38,120 nt of DNA from Candidatus Fermentibacteraceae bacterium (GCA_016744855.1 JADGDO010000019.1:1-38120), one strand, 5' to 3'. Positions 1-8,798 are shown, counted from the stretch's first letter. A program made the numbers and translations. Notes: generated from the sequence alone by a model not told the origin.

Positions 1-2447
1 ATGTCATTGGTATGCCAGATGGGATCATTTCCAGTTACCTCTGTCATATCCCAGGGATCATTAAGTTCTTCTGTTGCGTAATCCTCAGGTTTAATGACAA
101 AGACAAGGTTGGCTGAGTTATCTTCCGGATCAGGTTCACCGATGATTGGCTTTGTATAAACTCTAAGACGATGAACACCGACATCTGTGCTGTCTGTCTC
201 CCACACGAAGGAGGCAGCATCTCTGTCTACCTGGTAGCAAGAACTTGTAGAAAGCCCACTGAAGCTCACCTCATCTCTATCAATCAAGACATTGTCAGTG
301 TCGTCGTACAGATACACCTCTAAATTGTTTACCGAACCCATTCCCATGTTGTAGAACATGGCCAGAATATTGATCGTTTCTCCCTCAGTACTTGTATAGT
401 CTGTCAGAGTATCTCCCTTTGCTGGAAGAATTGCTACAAGGTCTGGATCTGTGATTCTGATATCGGCAGCAAGTGGATTATCATCATCAAACATTTGAAG
501 TAACCTTGCTTCACCGGCATCCAGTGTGTCCAGGAATGTGTAGATATTTGTTGGGGACATTACTCCTTCAATAAGGAATCTTCTGTTGTGGTCGAGTGCA
601 TACTCGCTGAACAGAGTTCCTCTCGGAAAATCACCGGCATCAACAACAATCTCGAAGGGAGTGTTGTTCGCTCTACAGTATCTGTTCAGATAATACAGAT
701 AGCAATTCGCCTCTAATGAATCAGTGAATACTTTGATTTGAGGGCTTCTGAAGTTCGAAGGCATCGGTGTTGCATTATAGTTAACTGATGCTTCATCCTC
801 GTAACCATCCCACCAGCTCAGAGGAGCAAGCTCAGGAGCAACACGGGCAATCTGACCAAATGTTTTCCTTACACTGCGCCACAACCTGCCATACGGAGCA
901 AATTTCCAAAGAAGGAGAATTTCCCTGTTTCTCTCATTTCCTACAATAAGAATTGGTCTTGCTGGTAAATCGTAGAGAGGATCAAACCCATCAATGAATG
1001 GGGCAAATAAATCTGGCGCTATGTAGCTAATGTCATCTGTGGGTCTGTCTCTGTATGCCCATTCTTCGTAAGGAGCATCAAAGGGGATATTGTTTTCATC
1101 AAGAAGACTGGCATCTGTTACGTATATCGTGTCATCCCAGCTCCTATAGCTCGTTAGACAATAGGGTAGAATTGCTTTTGCCTGACGGATAAGAGAGCTA
1201 TTGCAGGTCATTCTGAATTCCTGAGGGGTGGGAATTCGGTAGCCATAGGAGGAATAATCTAGAGTTGTAGGGTTTGGCGGATCTATGTCCCACATCCCCG
1301 TTCCACCAGCTCTTCCGAAGGACTGGGGAACGAAAAATACCGAGATATCCTTCTCTTCATCATTCCTCATGTTCCATGCAGGTATGAAGGTGGAATCCAT
1401 GCACTCTTCATAGTGATCAAGCATCCAGGAGTCGAGATTGTCGTTGAGCGTGGGTGTGTAGGAACTATCAGCTTGGTAGCTAGTGCTAACTAACCTGAAG
1501 GGATACGCATCAAGTGCAATGAAGGATGGATAGTTTTCTTCGAGAGTGGGAACGGCTAGTGGAGGTGGATAATTCTGGTACTTCATTGAGAATATTGATC
1601 GAATAGACGTTGCTTGAGTTGCAGGAGTTCCTGGGTAGGGGTACTTCGGATCTAGAGGTACATTAGTGAAGTCTGCCCAGTCCCCCTCGGCTATTGTATG
1701 AAGACATGAGGTAACTAAACTCATTTCTCTTGTTGAATCTGCTTGGTTTATATGCCATGCCATCCATGACAGAACTCCGAGGGAATCAGCTTGGTTAAAC
1801 AGCGGCTGCCACAGGCTGTCATGATCGAGTTCAAGCTCAGGCCTGTAAACACTGTCCATAGCTAACGTGAAAAGATTTGGTATGTAATTGTCATTGTGAA
1901 GGGCTGCACTGTCATTCAACATGTGCCTCCACTGCTTGGCAGGAGCCTCGTCTGAACCATAGTAGAACCAGACACTGCTTGAACTGTCATTGAACCAGTA
2001 TTCCAGATCTTCGGCAACACTTTGTAGTGTGTCTTCCATTATCGACGGACTCCACATACGGATCAGGGAATCGGAGGTAAATGTGGTGTCATGAACTGTT
2101 CTTCCGTCCCACACAGGAAGGGCATACGCAGAATCCGTATCCATAGAGTACATATGAGCCCACAGCTGAGAGTACTCAGTCATCCTCCAGGGATTAACGA
2201 GAGTGAGCATTCCAGTAGTGTCTCCTGGAAGAACCAGATTTTCAAGAATATCCGAGGGGTTGTGGAACTGCGCACTTAGTCCGTCAAGGTGATGCCATGA
2301 AAGATAACAGAGGAAGTCAGTTCCCATATCCTCAAAGGAAGGCTTCAATCCAACGATTGGAATGGTGTTGGCAGGTGGACTGTCTGCAAGAGAGAGAACT
2401 GTGATTGTAAACAAACAAATGAGGAGCATGAGTGCTATTCGATTCAC
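1..2447 (-). CDS. Large secreted protein, 3' end outside the window
   Basis: Reading the minus strand from a GTG at 2447 gives an open frame through to base 1 (815 codons, no stop), so the C-terminus lies beyond the left edge. A GGGA Shine-Dalgarno sits 7 nt upstream of the GTG, and an in-frame TGA lies just above it, so the start must be this GTG or the ATG at 2429. The N-terminus (MNRIALMLLICLFTITVLSL then ADS) is a clear signal peptide. The mature part is rich in Asp, Ser, Trp and Tyr, with no catalytic motif that I recognise. Near residues 665-775 it has a CARDB-like beta-sandwich character (ADIRITDPDLVAI, later NILAMFYNMGMGSVNNLEV). The last ~45 residues (LVFVIKPEDYATEELNDPWD) match the product at 4335-4937. 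The protein is probably exported to the cell surface; its function is unknown. Confidence 0.85.
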   Translation of the reverse strand, partial: MNRIALMLLICLFTITVLSLADSPPANTIPIVGLKPSFEDMGTDFLCYLSWHHLDGLSAQFHNPSDILENLVLPGDTTGMLTLVNPWRMTEYSQLWAHMYSMDTDSAYALPVWDGRTVHDTTFTSDSLIRMWSPSIMEDTLQSVAEDLEYWFNDSSSSVWFYYGSDEAPAKQWRHMLNDSAALHNDNYIPNLFTLAMDSVYRPELELDHDSLWQPLFNQADSLGVLSWMAWHINQADSTREMSLVTSCLHTIAEGDWADFTNVPLDPKYPYPGTPATQATSIRSIFSMKYQNYPPPLAVPTLEENYPSFIALDAYPFRLVSTSYQADSSYTPTLNDNLDSWMLDHYEECMDSTFIPAWNMRNDEEKDISVFFVPQSFGRAGGTGMWDIDPPNPTTLDYSSYGYRIPTPQEFRMTCNSSLIRQAKAILPYCLTSYRSWDDTIYVTDASLLDENNIPFDAPYEEWAYRDRPTDDISYIAPDLFAPFIDGFDPLYDLPARPILIVGNERNREILLLWKFAPYGRLWRSVRKTFGQIARVAPELAPLSWWDGYEDEASVNYNATPMPSNFRSPQIKVFTDSLEANCYLYYLNRYCRANNTPFEIVVDAGDFPRGTLFSEYALDHNRRFLIEGVMSPTNIYTFLDTLDAGEARLLQMFDDDNPLAADIRITDPDLVAILPAKGDTLTDYTSTEGETINILAMFYNMGMGSVNNLEVYLYDDTDNVLIDRDEVSFSGLSTSSCYQVDRDAASFVWETDSTDVGVHRLRVYTKPIIGEPDPEDNSANLVFVIKPEDYATEELNDPWDMTEVTGNDPIWHTND

Positions 2448-2508
2448 CGTTATTTCCCACTTTCATTGTTGAAGTATAACGCAGTTTACAAATGAATATG
2501 GGGAGGAA

Positions 2509-2517
2509 GGGGGGGGG
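2509..2517. repeat. G9 (C9 on the minus strand) homopolymer tract
   Basis: Nine consecutive G on the plus strand lie 62 bp upstream of the GTG start of the large secreted protein, which is read from the minus strand. A TATACT -10-like hexamer is present on the minus strand at 2478-2473. The tract would then sit just upstream of the -35 region. Such tracts are prone to slipped-strand length change. Confidence 0.6.
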
Positions 2518-2568
2518 TATTGTCAATAGAAGACATTCTAGAAAAAAAGAGATGCCATATTCAACGGG

Positions 2569-2916
2569 TTAACTTTTTCTCAGTCGTTGCAAACGCAATG
2601 ATCTTTCCGTAATAAGTTGCCTTTCCCAGTTATCTCCCATGGACAAGACTTTAGTCTGAATTTCCTCCGGTAGCTTTAGGAGACACAGCCACTGGGTCAC
2701 TCGGTCAGATGTGATTCCATGCCGTTGAGCGAGTTGTTTTCTGGTAAGATTGTCGCCGACCATTTCGTCATGAAGTTCTTTAGCGAAAATTAAAGGGTTG
2801 CGGTAAGTCCTTGAATTGGAGCATATAAGGGCGTACTCGGGGCGTGAGCAGATCAGGGTATAGATTACCGTTTTAGTTCGAGTCAGCCCACGCTCGGCGT
2901 GCCAGCATTTACGCAT
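2569..2916 (-). CDS. Small HTH protein resembling recombinase-associated HTH domains
   Basis: This is a 115-residue protein starting at ATG 2916; a TTG one codon upstream is also possible. Residues 60-90 form a helix-turn-helix (LTRKQLAQRHGITSDRVTQW) followed by LLKLPEEIQ. The tail LSMGDNWERQLITERSLR resembles a small HTH family often found beside serine recombinases and phage genes, which has the pattern NP-x-x-FA ... LA-x-x-x-G-x-(S/T)-x-x-R-V(T/S)Q-x-L-x-LL-x-LP-x-EI. The first 40 residues are rich in Cys and Arg and look less like folded protein, so the start may be wrong or the gene may be a remnant. It lies 8 bp downstream of the secreted protein gene at 2924-4321. The family assignment is from memory of the pattern. 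Confidence 0.5.
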   Translation of the reverse strand: MRKCWHAERGLTRTKTVIYTLICSRPEYALICSNSRTYRNPLIFAKELHDEMVGDNLTRKQLAQRHGITSDRVTQWLCLLKLPEEIQTKVLSMGDNWERQLITERSLRLQRLRKS

Positions 2917-2923
2917 CAATATC

Positions 2924-4321
2924 TTATTTAATAAAGATCATATTCTCAATTACACTACCATGTTCAGTAGTTAATCTGATCATGTAGCATCCTGAAGCAA
3001 TTCCCTCGGGTGCCCACTGAAGAGTGTGTTCTCCTTCAGTAAAAACTCCTTCTCCCAAAATATCAACGACTCTGCCATTAAGATCAAACACAGTTAAGCT
3101 GGCATATCCAGCTTCAACCAGTGAGAACTGAATTTCAGTAACAGCAGAAAAAGGGTTGGGAGATATTGAACTGATTTCAAGAGACGGCGAACTTTCCTCA
3201 GATTCAAAACCGAGCTCAGGAGCATATTTTATCAGAAAACCCTGGGCTCCAGTTTCACCAGCTGCAATGTATCCACCTTGAGAAAGCTGCCTTGCTGAGT
3301 AGATTTTTATACAACTAAATCTTGTTAGGTCATCATACCAGAGGAGATTACCTAACGAGTCATGTCTTGAGATCATTCCACCCCATGAAAGGGGATCATT
3401 CCCGACTATTTCAGTTTGTTCTCCTCCATATAGAATTCCACCATCCATTGTTGTGGAAACTGAATAACCGTAAGGTTGAGATGCGCCCGGTGGCCAGAAC
3501 CACCAATCAGGATTCCCCTCATAGTCTGTATGCATAATCGTTGGCCAGTAGTTATCCATTAGAAGTAATCCACCATCAGACGCTTCACACATTGCTTCAG
3601 CTCCAGGAGTAACTGTACCAGGCCAATCAGGAAAATTGGTTTCCCATAAAAGATTACCATCCATATCATATTTCAGCAGGTGTGGGCCTCCCGGAGTAGT
3701 GGGAGTATTACCCTGTGCTAAAACCAGTAAACTATTGTCATGAAATAGGATGCTCACGGCTGTTGCCCAACTGGTATATGCCCACTCTCTAGTCCAGAGA
3801 GTGTCACCCTGGGCATCTGTGCGGAGGATCCAGGCCTGGTCCATGCCTTCGGTGGGATCAATCCTTCCGCAAACCGCGAATCCTCCATCTGGAAGTTCTA
3901 TCAATGAGTTGCCGTAGCTTTTTGCATTATCTTCAAACTCATAGACCTTTGACCAAAGAGCGTCTCCTTCTGAGGATATCTTATAAATAGAAAGAGAGTA
4001 CTGTGAGCTTGATGATTCAGAAACACCATATCCTGTTGCAACAAAATCACCTGATTCCAGTTGTATCACTGCAAAGCTCGCATGGTTATATGGATAAACG
4101 GATGCTTCCCAGATATAGTCACCCTCTGAGGAGAACAGAAATAACGTTCTGGCATAATTGTACCAGCGTCTTCCAGCAACCACATAATCCCCACTATCAG
4201 TTTCCTGTACATCACGGAAAACCGATCCATACAGTTCCTCCCATTCAACTGCAGGTGGATCCATTGCCTTTGCTGCTGTGGTCAGTAGGAGTAGAAGGCT
4301 TACTGTAATAAATGCTCTCAT
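2924..4321 (-). CDS. Secreted beta-propeller-like protein with T9SS-type sorting domain
   Basis: The 465-residue product starts at ATG 4321 behind AAGGAG. The signal peptide is MRAFITVSLLLLLTTAAKA. Residues 20-370 contain repeated blades of the form GG(F/Y)xVxG...G-D-x-L-W (EGDALWSKVYEF, QGDTLWTREWAY, DGNLLWETNFPD, LGNLLWYDDLTR), typical of six- to eight-bladed propeller surface proteins in T9SS-using bacteria. The C-terminus from about residue 378 (SISPNPFSAVTEIQFSL, then VFDLNGRVVDILGE and GCYMIRLT) is a T9SS type A-like sorting domain, cut off after export and surface attachment in known systems. The gene starts 13 bp after the stop of the upstream fragment at 4335-4937, so the two are probably cotranscribed. 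The ligand or substrate is unknown. Confidence 0.85.
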   Translation of the reverse strand: MRAFITVSLLLLLTTAAKAMDPPAVEWEELYGSVFRDVQETDSGDYVVAGRRWYNYARTLFLFSSEGDYIWEASVYPYNHASFAVIQLESGDFVATGYGVSESSSSQYSLSIYKISSEGDALWSKVYEFEDNAKSYGNSLIELPDGGFAVCGRIDPTEGMDQAWILRTDAQGDTLWTREWAYTSWATAVSILFHDNSLLVLAQGNTPTTPGGPHLLKYDMDGNLLWETNFPDWPGTVTPGAEAMCEASDGGLLLMDNYWPTIMHTDYEGNPDWWFWPPGASQPYGYSVSTTMDGGILYGGEQTEIVGNDPLSWGGMISRHDSLGNLLWYDDLTRFSCIKIYSARQLSQGGYIAAGETGAQGFLIKYAPELGFESEESSPSLEISSISPNPFSAVTEIQFSLVEAGYASLTVFDLNGRVVDILGEGVFTEGEHTLQWAPEGIASGCYMIRLTTEHGSVIENMIFIK

Positions 4322-4334
4322 GTTCTCCTTCCCT

Positions 4335-4937
4335 TTACTCTGTAAGCTTCACCCAGCCTACTCTGATGTCAATAGGTTTTGGGATTGCTGGCATCGCTGG
4401 TTTTTCTATTCTGAAGCTTAACCAAAACTCGGAGACTCCATCAGAGTTCCATCCCAGTCCATTTACTGTTCTGAGATCGAGAGGACCATACATTTCCCAT
4501 TGATCTGTACCATTTCTAATTGAACCAATCTCAATTTCATTACTCAAGTTGGCGGTGAGTGTGTCACCATTTGCAGCAACGCACCACAGGTACAAATCAG
4601 TTCCTCGTGCTACTGTTGAGTTGCCGTTTGGGCTCATACATACAGCAGCAAAACTTAGGTTGTAGAAACTGTCTGTGTCTATAAGGGAATCTTCCTGAAT
4701 GGCTAAACTGATATCGCCCGTAAATTGATTACCACTTATTCCCGGATCAAGTATTCCTTCGAACATTCCACTGATTGAATCAGTGAAACCAGTAGACTCC
4801 CATAATCCACCAATAGCCGCGATGTCTTTAGTATGCCAGATCGGTGTACTGCCAGTTACCTCTGTCATATCCCAGGGATCATTCAGAACTTCTGTTGCAT
4901 AATCCTCAGGTTTAATCGCAAATACAAGACTAAGCAT
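4335..4937 (-). CDS. 5'-truncated duplicate of the C-terminal region of the large secreted protein (probable gene fragment)
   Basis: The ATG at 4937 opens a 200-residue frame with no signal peptide. Its residues 2-38 (LSLVFAIKPEDYATEVLNDP and on through WDMTEVTG, PIWHT) match the last visible residues of the product of 1-2447 almost word for word, also at DNA level. Weaker similarity continues upstream of the ATG (IYFYLKGI against LRVYTKPI), up to an in-frame TGA at 5022-5024. The piece therefore appears to have lost its front part. An AAGGA five bases before the ATG means it could still be translated. The rest (about residues 45-200) is probably the beta-rich C-terminal domain that the large protein has outside the window; it ends in IDIRVGWVKLTE, with no T9SS tail. 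It is either a pseudogene or a cytoplasmic relic. Confidence 0.65.
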   Translation of the reverse strand: MLSLVFAIKPEDYATEVLNDPWDMTEVTGSTPIWHTKDIAAIGGLWESTGFTDSISGMFEGILDPGISGNQFTGDISLAIQEDSLIDTDSFYNLSFAAVCMSPNGNSTVARGTDLYLWCVAANGDTLTANLSNEIEIGSIRNGTDQWEMYGPLDLRTVNGLGWNSDGVSEFWLSFRIEKPAMPAIPKPIDIRVGWVKLTE

Positions 4938-5060
4938 GTGATTCCTTACGAGTTCTCTTGGTATCCCCTTGAGATAGAAATAGATCTGCTTTATATCGCA
5001 GTCAGCAAAAAGCTCGATGAATCACACATAAATCTTGGTGTATTTTGATGTTTGAGAAAC

Positions 5061-6269
5061 CTATCTCAGAAGAATAACGTAAGCTGTGGAAGAGATCTCA
5101 AATCTACTAGCAAGACGGATGATGTAGACACCGTTTGCAAGAGTGGAGCCGTTTGAACCGCTGCCATCCCACAAGAGAGTCTGCTGGCCCTCCGGCAATG
5201 CTCCCAGTTCCTGGCTTTTTACGAGTCTGCCAGAGACATTGTAAACTTCAAGAGTGACCGAAGCGAGTCCTGGAGAGTGGAACACTATAGAGGCTGTACC
5301 GCTGAAGGGATTTGGATAGATACTCCCGATTTGAACGACATTTGCTGGAGATGGGTCATTCTCAATTCCTGTGTTGTCGTAGCGTAGGCCAAGGCTTGCA
5401 TAACCTCCTGCCGCGACAGCAACAAAACCTTCATTGGGAGGGGGAACATTGCATTGACCGGATTGATTCCACTCCCATCCTACAATCGAACCATCTTCCT
5501 TTAAACCGAGGCTGTGAAGGTATCCACACGAAATAGCGACAAAGTCGGTGTTAGGAGAAGGAACATTACATTGACCCTGGGTGTTCCATTCCCAGGCTAC
5601 TATAGAGCCGTCTTCTTTCAAACCTAGGCTGTGAAGATAGCCTGCTGCAACAGCGACAAAGCCCGTATTTGGAGCGGGAACATCACACTGACCGTTTTCG
5701 TCTAACCCCCAGGCCACAATAGAGCCGTCTTCTTTCACCCCAAGGCTGTGCAGATCACCTCCTTCGACATCCAGGAAACCCGTGTTAGGAGCGGGAACAT
5801 CGCACTGGTCATAGTCGTTTCTACCCCAGGCCACAATGGAGCCATCTTCCTTCAAGCCAAAGCTGTGCCAGCCACCACACGCAACAGCGACAAAGTTCGT
5901 GTTAGGAGCAGGAACATTACATTGACCCTGGGTCTTTCCTCCCCAGGCTACTATGGAACCGTCTTCTTTCAAACCAAGGCTATGAAAATAACCCGCTGCA
6001 ACAGCGATGAAGTCATTGTTAGGGGCTGGAACAATGCATTGACCATATTCATTATCCCCCCACACCACTATCGAGCCGTTATCCTTAAGACCAACAGCGT
6101 GAGAATGTCCACATGCAACAGCGACAAAGTTTGTGTTAGGAGCGGGAACATTTTGAAAGCCGTAAGCATTCGACCCCCAGACCGCGATTGAGCCGTCCTG
6201 CGCATGGGCAAGCCCTCCAAACCCCAACATAAGTAATGCTATAAGCATTGAAAAAAACGTCATATTCAT
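5061..6269 (-). CDS. Secreted RCC1-like repeat protein with T9SS-type sorting domain
   Basis: The 402-residue product has a signal peptide (MNMTFFSMLIALLMLGFGGL, then AHA). Residues 41-301 are seven tandem 39-residue units of the consensus VPAPNTxFVAVAxG, then HSLGLKEDGSIVAWG, ending GQC. This is the RCC1 / regulator-of-chromosome-condensation propeller repeat in its bacterial secreted form. The last ~95 residues (IGSIYPNPFSGTASIVF, YNVSGRLVKSQEL, NGVYIIRLAS, ending VILLR) form a T9SS type A-like sorting domain. GGAGG lies only 2 nt before the first ATG but 8 nt before the ATG at 6263, so the second Met may be the true start. It probably acts as a surface binding or adhesive protein; the ligand is unknown. 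Confidence 0.88.
   Translation of the reverse strand: MNMTFFSMLIALLMLGFGGLAHAQDGSIAVWGSNAYGFQNVPAPNTNFVAVACGHSHAVGLKDNGSIVVWGDNEYGQCIVPAPNNDFIAVAAGYFHSLGLKEDGSIVAWGGKTQGQCNVPAPNTNFVAVACGGWHSFGLKEDGSIVAWGRNDYDQCDVPAPNTGFLDVEGGDLHSLGVKEDGSIVAWGLDENGQCDVPAPNTGFVAVAAGYLHSLGLKEDGSIVAWEWNTQGQCNVPSPNTDFVAISCGYLHSLGLKEDGSIVGWEWNQSGQCNVPPPNEGFVAVAAGGYASLGLRYDNTGIENDPSPANVVQIGSIYPNPFSGTASIVFHSPGLASVTLEVYNVSGRLVKSQELGALPEGQQTLLWDGSGSNGSTLANGVYIIRLASRFEISSTAYVILLR
5367..6149 (-). repeat. Seven tandem 117-bp coding repeats (RCC1 units)
   Basis: The repeat units encode 39 residues each. Units 1-6 are full and the seventh is degenerate after GLRYDN. DNA words such as the reverse complement of GGAGCGGGAACAT and of CCGTCTTCTTTCAA recur in most units. 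The block could expand or contract by recombination. Confidence 0.85.
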
Positions 6270-6488
6270 TTCCTCCCTTGTTGGGCTGTTGGGCTCTAAA
6301 TTGGTAAGGTCGTACAGCTAGGGCTGTGAGGTAAGCAATAAAATCAAGTTACTGATAAAACATAGCACAATGATTTGAGAGGCTCAATGGTCTTCGAAAC
6401 ACCTTAAAATGAACTACAGCAGTATGTTCATAGTACATTCCCAAAAGGTTTCTCCTTACTATCAATGTTGACCTGAGGAGAGATCCCA

Positions 6489-6517
6489 TTGACTGCTCCC
6501 TGTTTTTTGGTTCTAGT
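6489..6517 (+). promoter_or_regulatory. Possible sigma-70 promoter of the Asp-box protein gene
   Basis: TTGACT at 6489-6494 is followed after 17 nt by TCTAGT at 6512-6517. It lies in the 277-bp divergent spacer 6270-6546, about 30 bp upstream of the ATG at 6547, whose SD is GGGAGG. The -10 match is only moderate. I saw no other gene in this spacer. Confidence 0.35.
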
Positions 6518-6546
6518 AAACCGAATAGCAAAAGAGGGAGGGTGTC

Positions 6547-8760
6547 ATGTTTCTATTTTCTTTGGTAGTATGCGTTTTAACAGGATTTACATCGGTTGAA
6601 ACCGGAGCTGTGATTTCCGGGGACGGTATTGCAATGCAGGGTTATTCTTCAATTGATTCACCTGGGGCGCCGGGAGTCGAAGAGTGGACCGGTACCGGTC
6701 CCTGGGGAGGCAATGTAAAAGCCCTGGTAACGGCATTCAGTGACGATTCTATTGTTCTCGTCGGTTGTGGCTTTTCGATGACACCGGATGCGGGGGGAGT
6801 ATTTCGAAGCACTGATGGTGGTGTCTCCTGGTCCGAGACCGAACTGTTTCCGATTCCAGTGAACGACATCTGTTCCGGTGGCCCTCAGGCTCCCAATACA
6901 TTCTATGCAGGAACCAGAACAGGACTCTACATTTCTGAGGACCTCGGGGTGACCTGGACAACTGTTTCAGGGATGAGCTCTTCCTATGTGATAGGCATAG
7001 GGGCAAGTTCAGGTGATTCAGACATTCTTATAGCAGGGCTCTCTTCCAATAGCGGAATAAGGCGAACGGATGACGGTGGAGCAAGCTTCAGTGAGGTTGG
7101 TCTTTCATCCGGTTTCATGAAGGGTTTTGGTTGTGATCCCGACCATTCCGACACTATGTATGTGGCAATGTCAGGAATGGATTACTCTCTTTACCGGTCA
7201 ACTGACGCTGGTCTTTCCTGGAGTCCAATCGGTCCTGCTGGTTCCGGATGGGGAGTACTCGTTGCGCCTTTCGGAAACGGTGAGACAATACTAGTAACGA
7301 CTTCAGACGGCTTTTACATGACGGAGAACTATGGTGCAGACTGGGCACTTGTTGCAGCTGGATCAAGCTACGCACCTGCTGTCTGTGACGGTACAAATCT
7401 ATATGCACCTGTAATATCTGCCGGAGGTGTATACGAAAGCACAGATCAAGGAGAGACATGGTCTTTAAATGCCCAAGGAATAGTCGGTTCCTACTGGCAA
7501 GCAGGAGCTGCTTGCTCAACAGGATACATTGCAGGCCATTACGGAGGAGTTTACAGAACTCCCGGGACTGGTGAAGAGTACACTGTTTCACAGAATGGCA
7601 TAGGCAACGGTTATTTTCATGCCACAAGCTACACTGAAGGAAACAATACTCTGCTTGCCGGTGGAGAGCATCATGGTCTCTGGAAGAGCACCGATCTGGG
7701 TGCTTCGTGGAACATTGTGTTTCCCGGACCCGGTAACTGGAGCATCTATGACATAGCGCCTCAATCTAACTTGTATTACAGCGGAGATGTACGGTACGCA
7801 GCCACAGGGGATGGCGTATACCGGTCTGATGACGCGGGAGACACCTGGGCTCCGGCCGGTTTGTCCGGAACGCAGATCTCAAGTGTTGCATTTGATCCGG
7901 CAGACCCAGACATTGCCTGGGCCGGTACAGCAACTGCTGGTGTGCACTATACAACAAATGGTGGTGGAACCTGGACTGCTGGAACAGGTTTTCCGTTTGC
8001 CCTCTATCCTTCTATCGACTTGTTCATTCATGAAAACGGGGACATCAGAATATTTGTTGCTTTTCAGCAGAGCGGTGCGGGTGTTTATTACTCCGATGAC
8101 GGAGGAGTAAGTTATACAGGAGTGGCTATTTCGGGTTCTTATCATCCTGACATCTCTGTTAATGACAATGCCCTTTCCCCAAGTGCTTATGTAGCTACCG
8201 ACAGCGGCATATGGAGATCATCGGATTTGGGTGAATCATGGACCCCGTGTGAGGGTTCATCGGGCTTGATGTGGGAGGTTCTAGGGACACAAGATGTTGA
8301 TGTGTTTGCAGGCGGCAATGGGAATGGAATTTATTGGAGTCCTGATTGTGGTTACGGCTGGGAGCCCTTGAACACCGGCATAGAGGACAAAGTTGTCTGG
8401 GATATTACATACGGAGGAGCTCCGAATCAAATTTTTGCCAGTCTCAGAGGATTCGGAGTTGTTGAGCTTACAGATGATCAGCTTGGGATAGAGGAAGCAG
8501 TTGGAAATTCTCTGCTCACGATACAGCCCTTAACTAATCCTGTAACATCATCTGTGAATTTCAGAGTGACCGGTATGGAGAATTCTACCGGCGAGCTATC
8601 TGTTTACTCCCCTGTGGGAAGAGTGATCTGTAGGCAATTAATTAATTGTGATACAGGATTCCATTGGCAACCGAATGAAGATACCCCGGCGGGAGTGTAT
8701 CTGGTAAGGCTTACTTCGGATGAGAGCACTGCTTCATCAAAAGTGGTTCTTCTGAGGTAA
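6547..8760 (+). CDS. Secreted Asp-box (BNR / sortilin-like) propeller protein with T9SS-type sorting domain
   Basis: The 737-residue product begins at an ATG with a good SD (GAGGGAGGGTGTC). The N-terminus MFLFSLVVCVLTGFTSVETG is a signal peptide. Many Asp-box motifs (S-x-D-x-G-x-x-W) are visible: STDGGVSW, SEDLGVTW, STDAGLSW, STDQGETW, STDLGASW, SDDAGDTW, SSDLGESW. Their spacing of roughly 40-60 residues matches two stacked beta-propellers of the VPS10/sialidase type. No sialidase catalytic Arg triad is obvious, so a structural or binding role is more likely than hydrolysis. The C-terminal ~80 residues (IQPLTNPVTSSVNFRV, VYSPVGRVICRQ, AGVYLVRLTS, VVLLR) are a T9SS type A-like tail. It is transcribed divergently from the RCC1-like gene and ends 38 bp from the convergent rsmH. 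Confidence 0.88.
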   Translation: MFLFSLVVCVLTGFTSVETGAVISGDGIAMQGYSSIDSPGAPGVEEWTGTGPWGGNVKALVTAFSDDSIVLVGCGFSMTPDAGGVFRSTDGGVSWSETELFPIPVNDICSGGPQAPNTFYAGTRTGLYISEDLGVTWTTVSGMSSSYVIGIGASSGDSDILIAGLSSNSGIRRTDDGGASFSEVGLSSGFMKGFGCDPDHSDTMYVAMSGMDYSLYRSTDAGLSWSPIGPAGSGWGVLVAPFGNGETILVTTSDGFYMTENYGADWALVAAGSSYAPAVCDGTNLYAPVISAGGVYESTDQGETWSLNAQGIVGSYWQAGAACSTGYIAGHYGGVYRTPGTGEEYTVSQNGIGNGYFHATSYTEGNNTLLAGGEHHGLWKSTDLGASWNIVFPGPGNWSIYDIAPQSNLYYSGDVRYAATGDGVYRSDDAGDTWAPAGLSGTQISSVAFDPADPDIAWAGTATAGVHYTTNGGGTWTAGTGFPFALYPSIDLFIHENGDIRIFVAFQQSGAGVYYSDDGGVSYTGVAISGSYHPDISVNDNALSPSAYVATDSGIWRSSDLGESWTPCEGSSGLMWEVLGTQDVDVFAGGNGNGIYWSPDCGYGWEPLNTGIEDKVVWDITYGGAPNQIFASLRGFGVVELTDDQLGIEEAVGNSLLTIQPLTNPVTSSVNFRVTGMENSTGELSVYSPVGRVICRQLINCDTGFHWQPNEDTPAGVYLVRLTSDESTASSKVVLLR

Positions 8761-8798
8761 AGCAGATGCAGCTTGATCTGAACTTGTGGCATTCGATG

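Noticed and set aside
5367-6149. Regular repeats that might suggest a CRISPR-like array
   Set aside because: The period is 117 bp, in frame, with no distinct spacers; it encodes RCC1 units.
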